Origin: Siphonodentalium dalli
Taxonomy: Eukaryota > Mollusca > Scaphopoda > Gadilida > Siphonodentaliidae
DNA length: 64,000 nucleotides
Assembly (NCBI GenBank): GCA_032622095.1
Contig: CP136066.1
Span: 173,351,164 to 173,415,163, forward strand
Reading direction: 5' to 3'
Below the pieces are notes generated by a model. The model was given only the letters and a program-made list of their open reading frames with translations. It was not told where the DNA came from and did not search any database. Positions 1 through 11,624 of the stretch are shown here, piece after piece (position 1 is the first letter of the stretch; each line of letters opens with the position of its first letter). Both the position numbers and the translations under genes were made by a program.

Positions 1-138
1 ACTGACATCAGTGACATCAGTGACAACAAAACTGTGAAAACATAGTACATTGTGTAGTGTCCATTTTGTAGACAGTTTCTGATACATGATCTTAAAAATG
101 GAGGTGCTCTTCCAAGCATTTTTTTTTTAGATTCCAGG

Positions 139-937
139 TAGTGATGCGGACCGGACTGCAAAAAAATGGTCCGGTACCGGTCCACAGCTGTACTGGACCA
201 GGAACCGGACCACCCATTCTGGACTGGTCCAGTGTCTCGAAGAATGTTGTCTCGAAAAGCAATGTGCATCTTGAATGGCATAATATATACAACACCAATG
301 GTAAATCATCTCTAAAAGTTTGTCATTGCAGTGTCACCATGTTAACTGCGGCAAGCAATGCTGCAAACATTGTGTACGCACCTTATTTTGATATATTAAA
401 CTTAATATTCCCTGTATACAATGAATGCTTTGGTAAAAGGGTAATTCATTCACATTAAAGACATATTATGTACTTGTTCGGGCGCGTGAAACTGATAAGT
501 TGGTATTCAGGCACTATGCCAACTGCAGGAATGTAACGTTCTACTAATATGCATCGCCGAAAATCTTAAGAAAAACATCATCTGAACTACACTCATTTTA
601 AAATATTGACTACTCGATTCAGGACGCATCTATGAGTGAATAACTAACAAAAACTATTTCGCCACCGAGAGTCACTGCATTTAATTAATGTATAAGTATG
701 ATGGTGTGTGTTGTCAAGTTGGATATATTATTTGTAAAAATAACTACTTTGAACGCAATTATTCTCCATTTCTATATGATCACCCTACTGGAGTGTTTCA
801 CATCACTTTAAGTGGACCGGACTGCTTTGGACCGGTCCAGGCAAGGTCCAGGCAAGGGTACCGGAATGGCCTGGACTGGACCAGACTGGACAGCCTAGTC
901 AGTGGACCGGACCACCTAGGTCCAGCCTGCATCACTA
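139..937. mobile_element. Non-autonomous hAT-like element with GGTCC-rich ends
   Basis: The left end TAGTGATGC is the inverse of the right end GCATCACTA. Both are flanked by the identical 8-bp duplication ATTCCAGG (131-138 and 938-945). The 8-bp duplication plus a TAG-type terminus is the hAT signature. Both subterminal regions (about 145-235 and 812-925) are packed with GGACCGG, GGTCCAG and GGTACCGG motifs in both orientations, plausible transposase-binding sites. No transposase ORF is visible in the 799 bp, so it would depend on an autonomous partner. Confidence 0.85.
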
Positions 938-1037
938 ATTCCAGGTTTTAAAATAATAACTCTGAGTCTGAAAAAAAAGTATACAGATTCTTCTGTTATT
1001 AAAAATCAATTTTTCTATAAATTTTTTTAGCAAGATA

Positions 1038-1200
1038 CAGTAATGCTCTAATTAATCGACCTCTTAACCACAGCAGAATTATTCGTAACTTTTCAGGATT
1101 TAGTCGGAAATATGGCTTGTTGCCATATTTCCGACTAAATCCTGAAAAGTTACCCATAATTATGCTGTGGTTAAGAGGTCAATTAATTAGAGCATTACTC
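1038..1200. mobile_element. Tc1/mariner-type foldback MITE (family E)
   Basis: A near-perfect palindrome begins CAGTAATGCTCTAATTAATC, ends with its inverse complement and is flanked by TA dinucleotides (1036-1037, 1201-1202). TA duplication with a CAGT terminus fits pogo/Tigger-like Tc1/mariner elements. Other copies are at 4357, 13032, 13246, 23534, 25578 and 26326. Confidence 0.8.
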
Positions 1201-1207
1201 TATGTTC

Positions 1208-1465
1208 TTAACCCTTCCATGACTGGAGCTTCCTGAAATTTTACAAAAACATTTTGCCAATTGATGCGTTCTCTTATATATGCGAATCTCCCATAGGGAG
1301 CCTTGCATATATGAGAGAATACATTGGCCTAACAATATTTACCTCCCTCGTAAGCCAGTGCATTCTCTTATATATACCAGACTTCCTATGGGAGACTCGC
1401 ATATATAAGAGAATGCACTGGCACAGAATCTTTAATGCTGACTTGGGTCAGCTGCTGGCATGATG
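1208..1465. mobile_element. TTAA-flanked two-hairpin MITE (family C), right end decayed
   Basis: It starts TTAACCCTTCCATGACTGGA and contains two separate internal hairpins with arms of the type CATTCTCTTATATA (1265-1330 and 1358-1425). The expected closing end CATGAAAGGGTTAA is degenerate here. TTAA target sites with CCCTT termini fit piggyBac-like elements; that superfamily assignment is inference. Confidence 0.7.
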
Positions 1466-1551
1466 AGCATTATGTACATATGCATGCTACAAGTTTGTAT
1501 TGTCCAGTGGGCACTATGCCCCATAGTCAACACCACGACATACTTCATTTA

Positions 1552-1892
1552 TTAACCCTTTACCCAACAAACAGGCCAAAACCGGCCAAATAAAGCTTCA
1601 ACAGCCTAAAATATCTTCGGTCAGTCTCAATAGAACCATACAAATATGGATATCATTGGAACCGGCTCCTTGACCACATTGTGATAGTTACAGTTATGCC
1701 CTGTGCCAATGCATTCTCTTATATATGCATATATAAGAGAATGCATTGGCCTAAAAAAAATCTTTTTTTAACACTTTTTACCATTTTTTCTAAGCCAATG
1801 CATTCTCTTATATATGCGAGGCGACCTATGGTCGACTCGCATATATAAGAGAATGCATTGGCACAGGGCCGTTCTGTTGGGTAAAGGGTTAA
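1552..1892. mobile_element. TTAA-flanked two-hairpin MITE (family A)
   Basis: It begins TTAACCCTTTACCCAACAAA and ends TTGGGTAAAGGGTTAA, bracketed by TTAA. Inside are a short hairpin (1708-1750) and a longer one (1798-1862) built on the CATTCTCTTATATA module also seen in families B, C and G. Related copies are at 30599 and 37447. Confidence 0.8.
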
Positions 1893-1900
1893 GTAGTCAA

Positions 1901-2351
1901 TGATCGAGCCTGAAATAGTGTCTGACATTTGCAGAATGAGGTCCTCAGAGGCTGAATTTAGTGATGCTACCGAGCACAGCAGGCTAACATCACCAAATTC
2001 ACCCTCTGGGACCTCATTCTGCTTAGGCCTCATCTTCTGGGAAGTATAATATACAATGTAGTCTAAAATTAACATTGTTTTTAATTAATTTTTCACTTCC
2101 GTTGAATTTCTATATTCTCTAATTTGCAGAAGATGAAATGCATAAATGAGGTGACTGATGGATGAACATCACCAGCTTCAACTGGGGGAACTTCAATCTG
2201 ACCCTAGGTAGTTGAGGCCTAGGACGTATGAGGTTCCCAGAGGGTCCCAGAGGTTGAATTTGGTGATGCGAGCCTCCCGTGGAGGATAGCGCCACTAAAT
2301 TCACCTTCTGGGACCTCATTCTAAAAATCAGACAAACTATTTCTAGGCTTG
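1901..2351. mobile_element. hAT-type MITE, long form (family F)
   Basis: Its ends resemble the family F termini (left GAGCCTGAAATAGTG, right CTAGGCTTG). The 8-mer GTAGTCAA lies on both sides (1893-1900, 2352-2359). The arms contain GAATGAGGTC and GGTGAATTTAGTGATGC hairpin modules. The left duplication abuts the TTAA end of the family A element, so the two insertions sit back to back. Confidence 0.7.
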
Positions 2352-2607
2352 GTAGTCAATGAGAATAATTGAGACATGCTGTAATATTTTTTGAACATCC
2401 GTTATTCCTAAAACCTCTTGTGTCATTATTGTATATGAATGACGACTTGTTTTTTTCAAATTTCAAAATTTTATGCAAGTCTCTGGAAATTACCTCAAGT
2501 ACACGCAATTTAGTGGTGGCAAAAATGACTACCCACTACATGAGGTAATACTCAAATTTAATCAATAATGGTTGACTATGGATAACTGTGATTGACAATG
2601 TGTATAA

Positions 2608-2854
2608 TTAACCTCTTCGCTGCTGTGAAGTAACTATTGTGGATGTAAAAGTGCACGTCATGTGCTATATGGTCCATAATACCTATGGACCTACTTCAGA
2701 GTGAAATTAAGATTATTCGTCGAAAGACGGACAAATTATACTTTTTTCAATAGTTTAGGATTTTCACGACATTCCTGTTATATTTTTTCAATTGAAAATG
2801 GCTATATTAAATGTCAACTGCCCAGCTCACGTCTTTCAGCAGCGAAGAGGTTAA
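2608..2854. mobile_element. TTAA-flanked MITE (family J)
   Basis: It begins TTAACCTCTTCGCTGCTG and ends CAGCAGCGAAGAGGTTAA, an exact inverted pair about 247 bp apart and bounded by TTAA. The interior has no recognisable coding sequence. Confidence 0.7.
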
Positions 2855-3077
2855 ACATGACATCTCTAATAATATTGGAATCTTCCACTGTGCTTATTTG
2901 TGATTTTAGCATAATATATTTATAAAATATATTTATTACATTTTCTAACTTTGGTATTAGATTTATCTTATACTCAGAGGTACTTTACGTATTAGTTTTC
3001 ATGTTAATAATAACATGACCTATCAGAACGCTGATGAAAAGCAGCTCTTTTATCTCCGAATTGGTAATTTCAGAAAC

Positions 3078-3373
3078 TTAACCGTTTCTGTACTAAATAC
3101 TCATTGACGAGAATTTCCCCAGGAAATGTTCAGATAATAAGTTCAACACTTTCTATACTAAATACTGCTTGACGAGTAGTTCCTTAGGAAATGTTCAGAT
3201 GATAAGTTCAACACATTTATTATCTGAACATTTCCCACCAATGAATATGCTCTTGTATTATCTGTTTTTCTGTCTGTCGTCTGCTTTTATTACCTGAACA
3301 CCCCTCCTCTGAACATTCCAATGTATACTTTTATAACTGGATTGGTGAAACCATTCACTATAGAAAGGGTTAA
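3078..3373. mobile_element. TTAA-flanked MITE (family D)
   Basis: The left end TTAACCGTTTCTGTACTAAA and right end CACTATAGAAAGGGTTAA form imperfect inverted repeats bounded by TTAA. The interior holds a local direct duplication of GGAAATGTTCAGATAATAAG, then an inverted copy. Related copies are at 6038 and 29365. Confidence 0.7.
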
Positions 3374-3612
3374 ATATGTTCATAAAAGTATTTCATTTAT
3401 TCATGGAACTATTTTGATCACCAAAAACCTGTCTGAAAGGAGACAAAAGCAAGAATTATGCGGCATATTATGAGAATCCGACCCACCATTGGCCTTTATA
3501 ATTAAACAGAGTAAATGATTTAAGAGCTGTGATGCATTATGGTAAGACAACCACATGTTTTTTTATATAGATTACACTCATCAATTCTCAATACAGAAAA
3601 CTCTGTTGAAAG

Positions 3613-3867
3613 CAAGCCTTGAAATAGTGTGTCTGTCATTTGCAGAATGAGGTCCCCAGAGGGTGAATTTAGTGATGCTACCCCCGCATAGCGGGCTAGC
3701 ATCACCAAATTCACCCTCTGGGGACCTCATTCTGCTTACACCTCAGCAGAATGAGGTTCCCAGAGGGTGAATTTGGTGATGCTAGCCCGCTATGCGGGGT
3801 AGCATCACTAAATTCACCCTCTGGGGACCTCATTCTGCAAATGACAGACACACTATTTCAAGGCTTG
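3613..3867. mobile_element. hAT-type double-hairpin MITE (family F, short form)
   Basis: This 255-bp palindrome begins CAAGCCTTGAAATAGTG and ends with the inverse. It is flanked by a perfect 8-bp target duplication GTTGAAAG (3605-3612, 3868-3875). Each arm is itself a hairpin carrying GAATGAGGTC at the base and GATGCTA near the loop. Confidence 0.9.
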
Positions 3868-3897
3868 GTTGAAAGTGTCCCCATGCATTTTATTCAT

Positions 3898-4292
3898 TTA
3901 AAGATGCACAATCTGATTTAACGCCCCTAAATTACTATTTCTTCAGCTTTGAGGTAAAAAATATTAGATTTGTGTCAAGGAACCTTACCAATCAAAGCCC
4001 AGAGTTATCAGATTTTGAGTTTTGAAATCTGTTATTTTTCACCACCTTGAATATTTGGCCGCCTGGCAAATATTTAACGAATGCCGACCAACATACTCTT
4101 GATACCAAATTGCGTTGAACAAAATGATGATATCCAACACTTTTTGGGCAATTTTATACTTTAGTTGACAGTGGTTAGCATTATTTTTTGTCAATTAATC
4201 GATACTGATAACTGAAGCGGCATTTCAAGAAATGTTGTTGTTGTTGGAATCTGATGATATGGGGACCATCGAATCGGATTGTGTACCTTTAA
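3898..4292. mobile_element. TTAA-flanked foldback MITE (family K)
   Basis: Termini AAGATGCACAATC and GATTGTGTACCTT form an inverted pair inside TTAA sites. The interior shares a block (about 3925-4015, GGTAAAAAATATT type) with the element at 45305, so they are one family. Confidence 0.65.
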
Positions 4293-4356
4293 ACATTGTT
4301 TTTTATTGGAGTTAAATATGTAAGAAGATTGTGTTGCTATTTGTGATATGTACATA

Positions 4357-4569
4357 CAGTAATGCTCTAATTAATCGACCTCTTAACCACAGCAGAATTA
4401 TGGGTAACTTTTCAGGATTTAGTCGGAAATATGGCTTGTTGCCATTCATCGGAAAGCTCTCATCGAGAGCTTTCCGATGAATGGTAACAATCCATATTTC
4501 CGACTAAATCCTGAAAAGTTACCCATAATTCTGCTGTGGTTAAGAGGTCGATTAATTAGAGCATTACTG
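4357..4569. mobile_element. Tc1/mariner-type foldback MITE (family E)
   Basis: A full-length 213-bp palindrome flanked by TA (4355-4356, 4570-4571). Termini are CAGTAATGCTCTAATTAATC and its inverse. The centre is the short hairpin GGAAAGCTCTC / GAGAGCTTTCC. Confidence 0.85.
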
Positions 4570-4639
4570 TAGATGAAGAGATTTGTATGATTTAGAAATG
4601 TATTCAAGGTTCCCGTGCTTTATAAACAGCTTACTACAT

Positions 4640-5118
4640 TTAACCCTTTCAGTGCCAGGGGTCTTTACGGTCTGTAAAATCGGCCTTAAAAAATAAAAAA
4701 ATAAAACAATTCTTCTTTTTTTTCTTTTTCGATTTTTTATTTTTTTTGGTTTGAATTTTTTTTGGGTATGCTTAAGCATGCTATAGCGAATTTAAAAACA
4801 AACTGGTTAAAACCTTAGGGGCATGTTATAACTCAAAACTATCAACAAGTATTCATAGTAATAATTTTGATGCCTATGTAAAATGTAACATTCCCTGGCA
4901 CTAAACCTACAAAATAAGTCTGTTAAAGAATATAAGAAAAAATTATTAAAATTGTAAAAAACTGTAAAAAATAATGACAAATGATGAAAAATTGTTAGGC
5001 CAATGCATTCTCTTATATATGCGAGACGACCTATGGTCGACTCGCATATATAAGAGAATGCACTGGCACAGGGTATACGGGTTGATACAAAAATCGGACC
5101 TGGCACTGAAAGGGTTAA
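4640..5118. mobile_element. TTAA-flanked MITE (family B)
   Basis: It begins TTAACCCTTTCAGTGCCAGG and ends CTGGCACTGAAAGGGTTAA. It contains only one CATTCTCTTATATA hairpin (4998-5068), near the right end. The remainder is very AT-rich. Confidence 0.75.
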
Positions 5119-5432
5119 AGGCCTCTGGGAACCTAATTCTGCTTAAGTATCTATTAAATTAAAATTGATTTTAGTTACTTTTTCCCTTCTGTTCAGTTTC
5201 TATATCCCCTAATTTGGATAAATAAATTGCATAATCAAGGTGACTGATGGGTAAACATCACCAATTTCAGCTGGGGAATTTCAATCTGATCCTAGGTTCC
5301 CATATCAGTTGAGGCCTAAGCAGAATGAGGTTCCCAGAGGGTGAATTTGGTGATGCTAGCCTGCTGTGCGGGATAGCGTAACCAAATTCATCCTCTGGGG
5401 ACCTTATGCTGCAAATGTCAGACACTATTCCC
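5119..5432. mobile_element. Partial family F element
   Basis: It contains the long-form interior (CTATATCCCCTAATTTG, GGGGAATTTCAATCTGA) and one complete hairpin arm (5320-5410, GAATGAGG... to ...GGGGACC). The left arm is mostly missing, so it is a truncated copy abutting the preceding TTAA element. Confidence 0.55.
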
Positions 5433-6037
5433 ACGGGGTAGGAACTTCTCCGTGAGGCTGATACCTCTTCCGATCTTCAGTCCAGTTCTTATCCGATCTG
5501 GTCAAGGTCACTGGGAGTTTTTCCATGGTAAATAATGCAAGTTTTATGCAACAGAGATATACATGTATATGCAGATCATTTGTTGTATATACCTTGCCAG
5601 CAACCTCAACTATCAAGACATACCAGTTGGAAATTGTTGAGTAAATGTGGAATAGCAGAATTTATCCATTTTAAGAAATGTCCCAGTTCACCATTGATAT
5701 GATCGGTTCACTACCCGAACATCTATGCAACAGAATTTTGGTAAAATATGTGTGCACATATGTTTGAACTAAAACTTCACACTAGACTCACTTTTGTTTG
5801 AATTTAATCGCTAATGGTTATTTCGATACGGTAGTTTGGTACATGGTATAAAGCATGTCTGTTTTGGACCAAGTACAAAAAAACTCGCAAGTGAACTGGA
5901 CACGGATCGATAGTGAACTGGATCGAAAATCACAAGAGGATCTTTTCTCATGGAGCAGTTCCTACCCCGTGATTCCCAGGCTTGTTTTGGTCGTTGTGTT
6001 CCTATTGGATAGAACCATGAATACATCTTGCGAGTAT
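5433..6037. other. No recognisable feature
   Basis: Unique-looking AT-rich sequence with short non-homologous ORFs on both strands. No splice-site-bounded exon or repeat family was recognised. Confidence 0.4.
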
Positions 6038-6284
6038 TTAACTCTTTCTTTACTAGATGGAATCTCCCATCAGTTATAAATGTATACACGGAATGGTCTA
6101 TTATTCATTTAAAGGGATGTTCAGGATACATGGGCAGAAGTTAAAAGTCTAAAAGATTCCTAATCATTGCAGGGAAATGTTCAGATAATAAATTGTACTA
6201 ACAAATACAATTTGTTGAACTTATTATCTGAACATTTCCTATGGGAACTATTCATCAATGAGTATTTAGTATAGAAAGGGTAAA
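6038..6284. mobile_element. TTAA-type MITE (family D)
   Basis: The left end TTAACTCTTTCTTTACTAGA faces the right end TAGTATAGAAAGGGTAA. The central GGAAATGTTCAGATAATAA is present as an inverted pair (6176-6195, 6218-6238). The closing TTAA is mutated. Confidence 0.65.
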
Positions 6285-6999
6285 AAACAATAGTATGTCT
6301 TGTTATGTTAGTACATCATGTCTGCAATCAACGATTTGTTAATTGTTTTGTCCTACATTGTGCATATCATTGTTTTATATTGAATACATTATATCTGAAA
6401 AAATTCTTAGTCCTTTTTATTTCTTTCACAGTGGTATAACAGTATTCCCACAGTGAATCTCAGCAAATCATGGTTAGTGTGACAAATATAGTATAGAAAG
6501 TAGACATGACCTATTTAAACTGACATAGGTTGTTTTCCCCCAAAAAAATAATTTTTGTGGGATAATATAAATGACCTCCACCCATTTGTGTGTGTCACAT
6601 ATTATGGGTACCTGTAATCAACTCCTCCCAGTTTAAAATTTCTAAGTTTAGGATATTGTTAACCATATATAAGTGTATTGCTAATGTGTAACATGCATAG
6701 AAGACAGAAAAAAATAATTTTTCACCGAGTTATTACCATTTCTTGACTCTGAAAACTTTTTACTATTCTAATTTTCAATTTTTTAATGATTTTTGGCTAA
6801 GTTCTAGTTCCAAACGAGAGGCCGATCATGATTGGCAGATGTTTAACCCAAAACTTGGCGATAGCGATTAGCAATTTTTATAAATCCTTACACCAACCTT
6901 TTCATGAGTGCAAAAGTTTCAACAATTAACACTTTATATAGTGATCATGTGAAAAATATGTAATTATCACATTGTGTCAACAGGATTGGTGGAGGATGA
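6285..6999. other. No recognisable feature
   Basis: AT-rich non-coding sequence. No repeat family, exon or RNA gene was recognised. Confidence 0.4.
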
Positions 7000-8745
7000 T
7001 AATATTTTTAAGCAAATAAACCAAATTACCCTCACTATGCAGGTTAGGGGTGTGTTATCATAAACTATGCAAAGAACTATAAACATAATCAATGGAAATA
7101 CTTGAGTTATCAAATCGGATAGTATGGGGTTAATCTTACCCAAAATAATGAACTGATAAACACAAAATAGTCAGTCTCAAGAATACCAGCACCGTTAATA
7201 TTATCCTGGAGCCCAAATGCAATTGAGGGAATTTAAAAATAAGACATTTCTCTAATGATGAATATTCAATTGGTGATTTATTGAAACCCTTACTGAGCCT
7301 GGCTCAAAGTGAAAGGGATAATATTATATCTGTCTATCGCATAATATGTGTCTATGGAATGGTTTAATTTTAATCCCAAATCCATGCAAATCAAAAGTGG
7401 ATCACCATCAACCTGGACATAGAATAGGAGAATGATCAAATGAAAAGCATCAAAACCATATGATGTGTGGAGAGGGTTAATCATTTTCAATGACATCATA
7501 TCATGGAACTAAGGAATGTGTGGATTAATTTTTTTCTAAGATAAGACAACAGTGTCTGTAAACAACAATCTGTAAACAGCAATGTCTTGTAAAACATCCC
7601 TACAAAGTAACAATGGACTATTCCAATTTATTATTTTAGAATAGGTGTCTTATAGAGTGTACATTAACTAATGTAATGAACCTGTTTCAACAAAGGGGTT
7701 AACTTAATATTGCACAGAAAACAAAACTGGATCAGAGAGTAATCAATGACAGTTTGACATACGATAAACAATCCCTGTCAGCCACCACTGGTCAGACTTA
7801 GCATGTAGTATCGAATGTCCATAGCTATACATAACTCATTTCAATAACACACATGGTCTGTGTGATATGTTCTCTTCAAATGGCAGCAGCAAACAGGTAT
7901 TAATTACTTGAAATACCCTAGGTAAGAACTATGAGGCAGATCAGAAGAAATATGTTCAACTTATTGCATTGGATAGCATATGTGTGAAGGGTTAATTATT
8001 TTCTAAACCAATCAACCAATCAATACCAAAATATATACAGATGAGGGGTGTGTCATCATAAACCTACATAGCAAATATGGACACAATCGGACAAAAATTA
8101 CTTCGGTTATAGCTTCGGATAGCACATGCCCATGTGTGGATGTAATGTGTTAATAATTTCTAAACCGATCAACTGATCGATACCAAAAACTATACAGGTC
8201 AGGGGTGTATCATCATAAACATGCACATAAAATTTGAACACGTTCCGATAAAAAATACTCGAGTAATCGTGTTGGATAGCAAGTGTGTATGGTTGGTGGA
8301 CAGACAGACAGATGGACGAACGACGGATGGTTGATCCGGACATGTTATGGGTACACATAAAAATCAAATTTTTTGTTTCGAAAAAGGGTCATAACTCCTT
8401 TAAAATAAAACCCATATTCGAATTTGATCTGTATTTTGGACAGTGAAACTCGCATACCGAATTTGGTTCCAATCAGATAAACAATGTTTGAGTTATGGCA
8501 GAATGCGTGTATTCTAAGTTGAAAAAGGGCCATAACTCTAAAAAAAAACTCGAATCAAACCCATATTTGAACTCGATCTGTATTTTGGCCTGTGAAACCC
8601 ATATACAAAATTTGGTTCCAATCGGATAGAAAATGTTTGAGTTATCGCATTATGCGTGTAAAGTGTCTACGGACGGACAGACAGATGGACGGCACAACGA
8701 CAAGTGGTCAATCTGGACATGGTATGGGTACACATAAAAAAGCCA
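7000..8745. mobile_element. Degenerate pearl-like tandem-core repeats
   Basis: Diverged units of roughly 150-180 bp recur around 7020, 7990, 8150, 8360 and 8520. Phrases such as GGTCATAACTCC, CCAAATTTGGTTCCAATC and GAGTTATC are shared. Two units end in purine-rich GGACAGACAGATGGACG microsatellite followed by GGGTACACATAAAAA (8296-8362 and 8670-8740). The layout of core repeats, microsatellite and conserved 3' tail matches the other pearl-like elements here. Confidence 0.5.
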
Positions 8746-8837
8746 ATCTCCAAAAGAAACCATCTTCTTTGGGAGGACATGTGATCAGTGACCTTTATTG
8801 AACCTTTCTGACGAAAGTCATTGATATGTCTCCAAAT

Positions 8838-10567
8838 CCCCCTCCTCCCATCACCATATCCATGTGATTGTATGGAGGTATCCCCCCGCCTCCCATCACC
8901 ATATCCACGTGATTGTATGCCCTCCTCCCATCACCATATCCATGTGATTGTATGCCCTCCTCCCATCACCATATCCACGTGATTGTATGCCCTCCTCCCA
9001 TCACCATATCCACGTGATTGTATGGAGGTATCCCCCCCTCCCATCACCATATCCATGTGATTGTATGCCCTCCTCCCATCACCATATCCACGTGATTATA
9101 TGCCCTCCTCCCATCAACATATCCACGTGATTGTATGGAGGTATCCCCCCTCCCATCACCATATCCACGTGATTGTATGCCCTCCTCCCATCACCATATC
9201 TACGTGATTGTATGGAGGTATCCCCCTCCCATCACCATATCCACGTGATTGTATGCCCTCCTCCCATCACCATATCCACGTGATTGTATGGAGGTATCCC
9301 CCCTCCCATCACCATATCCACGTGATTGTATGGAGGTATCCCCCCCTCCCATCACCATATCCACGTGATTGTATGCCCTCCTCCCATCACCATATCCATG
9401 TGATTGTATGCCCTCCTCTCATCACCATATCCACGTGATTGTATGCCCTCCTCCCATCACCATATCCACATGATTGTATGGAGGTATCCCCCCTCCCATC
9501 ACCATATCCACGTGATTGTATGGAGGTATCCCCCCTCACATCACCATATCCACGTGAGTGTATGGAGGTATCACCCCCTCCCATCACCATATCCACGTGA
9601 TTGTATGGAGGTATCCCCCTCCCATCACCATATCCATGTGATTGTATGCCCTCCTCCCATCACCATATCCACGTGATTGTATGGAGGTATCCCCCCCCTC
9701 CCATCACCATATCCATGTGATTGTATGGAGGTATCCCCCCCTCACATCACCATATCCACGTGATTGTATGGAGGTATCCCCCCTCCCATCACCATATCCA
9801 TGTGATTGTATGCCCTCCTCCCATCACCATATCCACGTGATTATATGCCCTCCTCCCATCACCATATCCACGTGATTGTATGGAGGTATCCCCCCCTCCC
9901 ATCACCATATCCACGTGATTGTATGCCCTCCTCCCATCACCATATCCACGTGAATGTATGGAGGTATCCCCCCTCCCATCACCATATCCACGTGATTGTA
10001 TGCCCTCCTCCCATCACCATATCCACGTGATTGTATGGAGGTATCCCCCCTCCCATCACCATATCCACGTGAATGTATGGAGGTATCCCCCCTCCCATCA
10101 CCATATCCACGTGATTGTATGCCCTCCTCCCATCACCATATCCACGTGATTGTATGGAGGTATCCCCCCTCCCATCACCATATCCACGTGATTGTATGCC
10201 CTCCTCCCATCACCATATCCACGTGATTGTATGGAGGTATCCCTCCTCCCATCACCATATCCACGTGATTGTATGCCCTCCTCTCATCACCATATCCACG
10301 TGATTGTATGCCCTCCTCCCATCACCATATCCACGTGATTGTATGGAGGTATCCCCCCTCCCATCACCATATCCACGTGATTGTATGGAGGTATCCCCCC
10401 CTCACATCACCATATCCACGTGATTGTATGGAGGTATCCCCCCCTCCCATCACCATATCCACGTGATTGTATGGAGGTATCCCCCATCCCATCACCATAT
10501 CCATGTGATTTTATGGAGGTATCCCCTCCTCCCATCACCATATCCACGTGATTGTATGGAGGTATCC
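8838..10567. repeat. Composite minisatellite of 35- and 41-43-bp monomers
   Basis: About 44 monomers share the core CCCATCACCATATCCACGTG followed by ATTGTATG. Two classes alternate irregularly: a 35-bp form starting CCCTCCT, and a 41-43-bp form starting GAGGTATC with a variable run of C. Most monomers contain the palindrome CACGTG; a few carry CATGTG or CACATG. The array ends cleanly in unique DNA. Long ORFs across it are only a product of the repeat. Confidence 0.97.
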
Positions 10568-10589
10568 TTTCCTTCATATAGCTCTGTCT

Positions 10590-10995
10590 GAGATTTGGTT
10601 CTGGTTATTTGCAGAAGGAGGTCCCCAGAGAGTGAATTTAGTGAGCATCACCAAATTCACTCTCTGGGGACCTCACTGTGTTTAGACCTAAAACGCTATG
10701 GGAGACCTAGGATCAGATTGAATTTCCCCAGTTGAAGTTGGTGATGTTGTGATGTTCACCCATTAGTCACCTCGATTATACATTTTATATTCTGCAAATT
10801 AGGGGATATAGAAACTGAACAGAAGTGAAAAAGTAACTGAAAACAATGTTAATTTGAAACTATAGATACTTCACAGAAGATGAGGCCTAAGCAGAATGAG
10901 GTCCCCAGCAGGGTGAATTTGGTGAAGCTAGCCTGCTGTCACTAAATTCACCCTCTGGGGACCTCATTCTGAAAATGACATACACACTATTTGCA
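10590..10995. mobile_element. Family F element, long form
   Basis: Hairpin arms at 10617-10672 and 10896-10970 carry the GAATGAGGTC / GACCTCATTC type base. The interior contains CAAATTAGGGGATATAGAAA, the family's long-form spacer. The terminal CAAGCC repeats are degenerate. Confidence 0.65.
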
Positions 10996-11026
10996 GACTG
11001 GAGTATAGCCTAGAAAGGGTTAACCT

Positions 11027-11197
11027 TTAACCCTTTCAGTGCCAAGTCCAATTTTTGTATCAACCCATATTTCCTTGATCATTTTTCAAATTTATTGATT
11101 ATAATAATGTGATACATTATTATAATCAATAAATTTGAAAAATGATCAAGGAAATATGGGTTGATACAAAAATCGGACTTGGCACTGAAAGGGTTAA
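11027..11197. mobile_element. TTAA-flanked foldback MITE (family B)
   Basis: A compact 171-bp near-perfect palindrome, TTAACCCTTTCAGTGCCAAG to its inverse, bounded by TTAA. It lacks the inner CATTCTCTTATATA hairpin and instead pairs directly through TTTATTGATTATAATAATG. Confidence 0.85.
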
Positions 11198-11254
11198 ACA
11201 ATATTCATTGACTTGAGAACATGTATCTTTGTTACTGATTAGTGTGTCAGTATG

Positions 11255-11497
11255 TTAACCATTTAATGACTGGAGCTTCCTGAAATTTTGCGAAAACCCT
11301 GTGCCAATGCATTCTCTTATATATCCAAGTCACCCATATGACTACATTGGCCTAACAATATTTACCTTGACCATGTAAGCTAGTGAATTTTCTTATATAT
11401 GCGAGGCTCCCTATGGGAGACTTGCATATATAAGAGAATGCACTGGCACAGGATCTTTAATGTTGTACCAGTGCAACTCCCTTCATGAAAGGGTTTA
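11255..11497. mobile_element. TTAA-type MITE (family C)
   Basis: The left part matches family C (GACTGGAGCTTCCTGAAATT). A degenerate first hairpin is followed by an intact second one (11374-11452). The right end TCATGAAAGGG is recognisable. Confidence 0.65.
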
Positions 11498-11624
11498 CAT
11501 TAATTGAGGATGGTTTAAACATATTTATTTATCAAAATGATATGGTGACGGGATTGGAGGACAAGTGCTAGCCACTTAGATGTACCTCCTCTCCCTATGA
11601 CAACACTCAATACAACTTTACAAT

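Noticed and set aside
8948..10466. Many overlapping ORFs with an SPYPRDCMPSSHHHIHV-type repeat
   Set aside because: They are translations of the minisatellite. Every copy is broken at unit-length changes (35 versus 41-43 bp), so no frame is maintained, and there is no start or splice context.
8838..10567. CRISPR-like array
   Set aside because: Units are contiguous and the variable part takes only two forms, not unique spacers. The surroundings are clearly eukaryotic.
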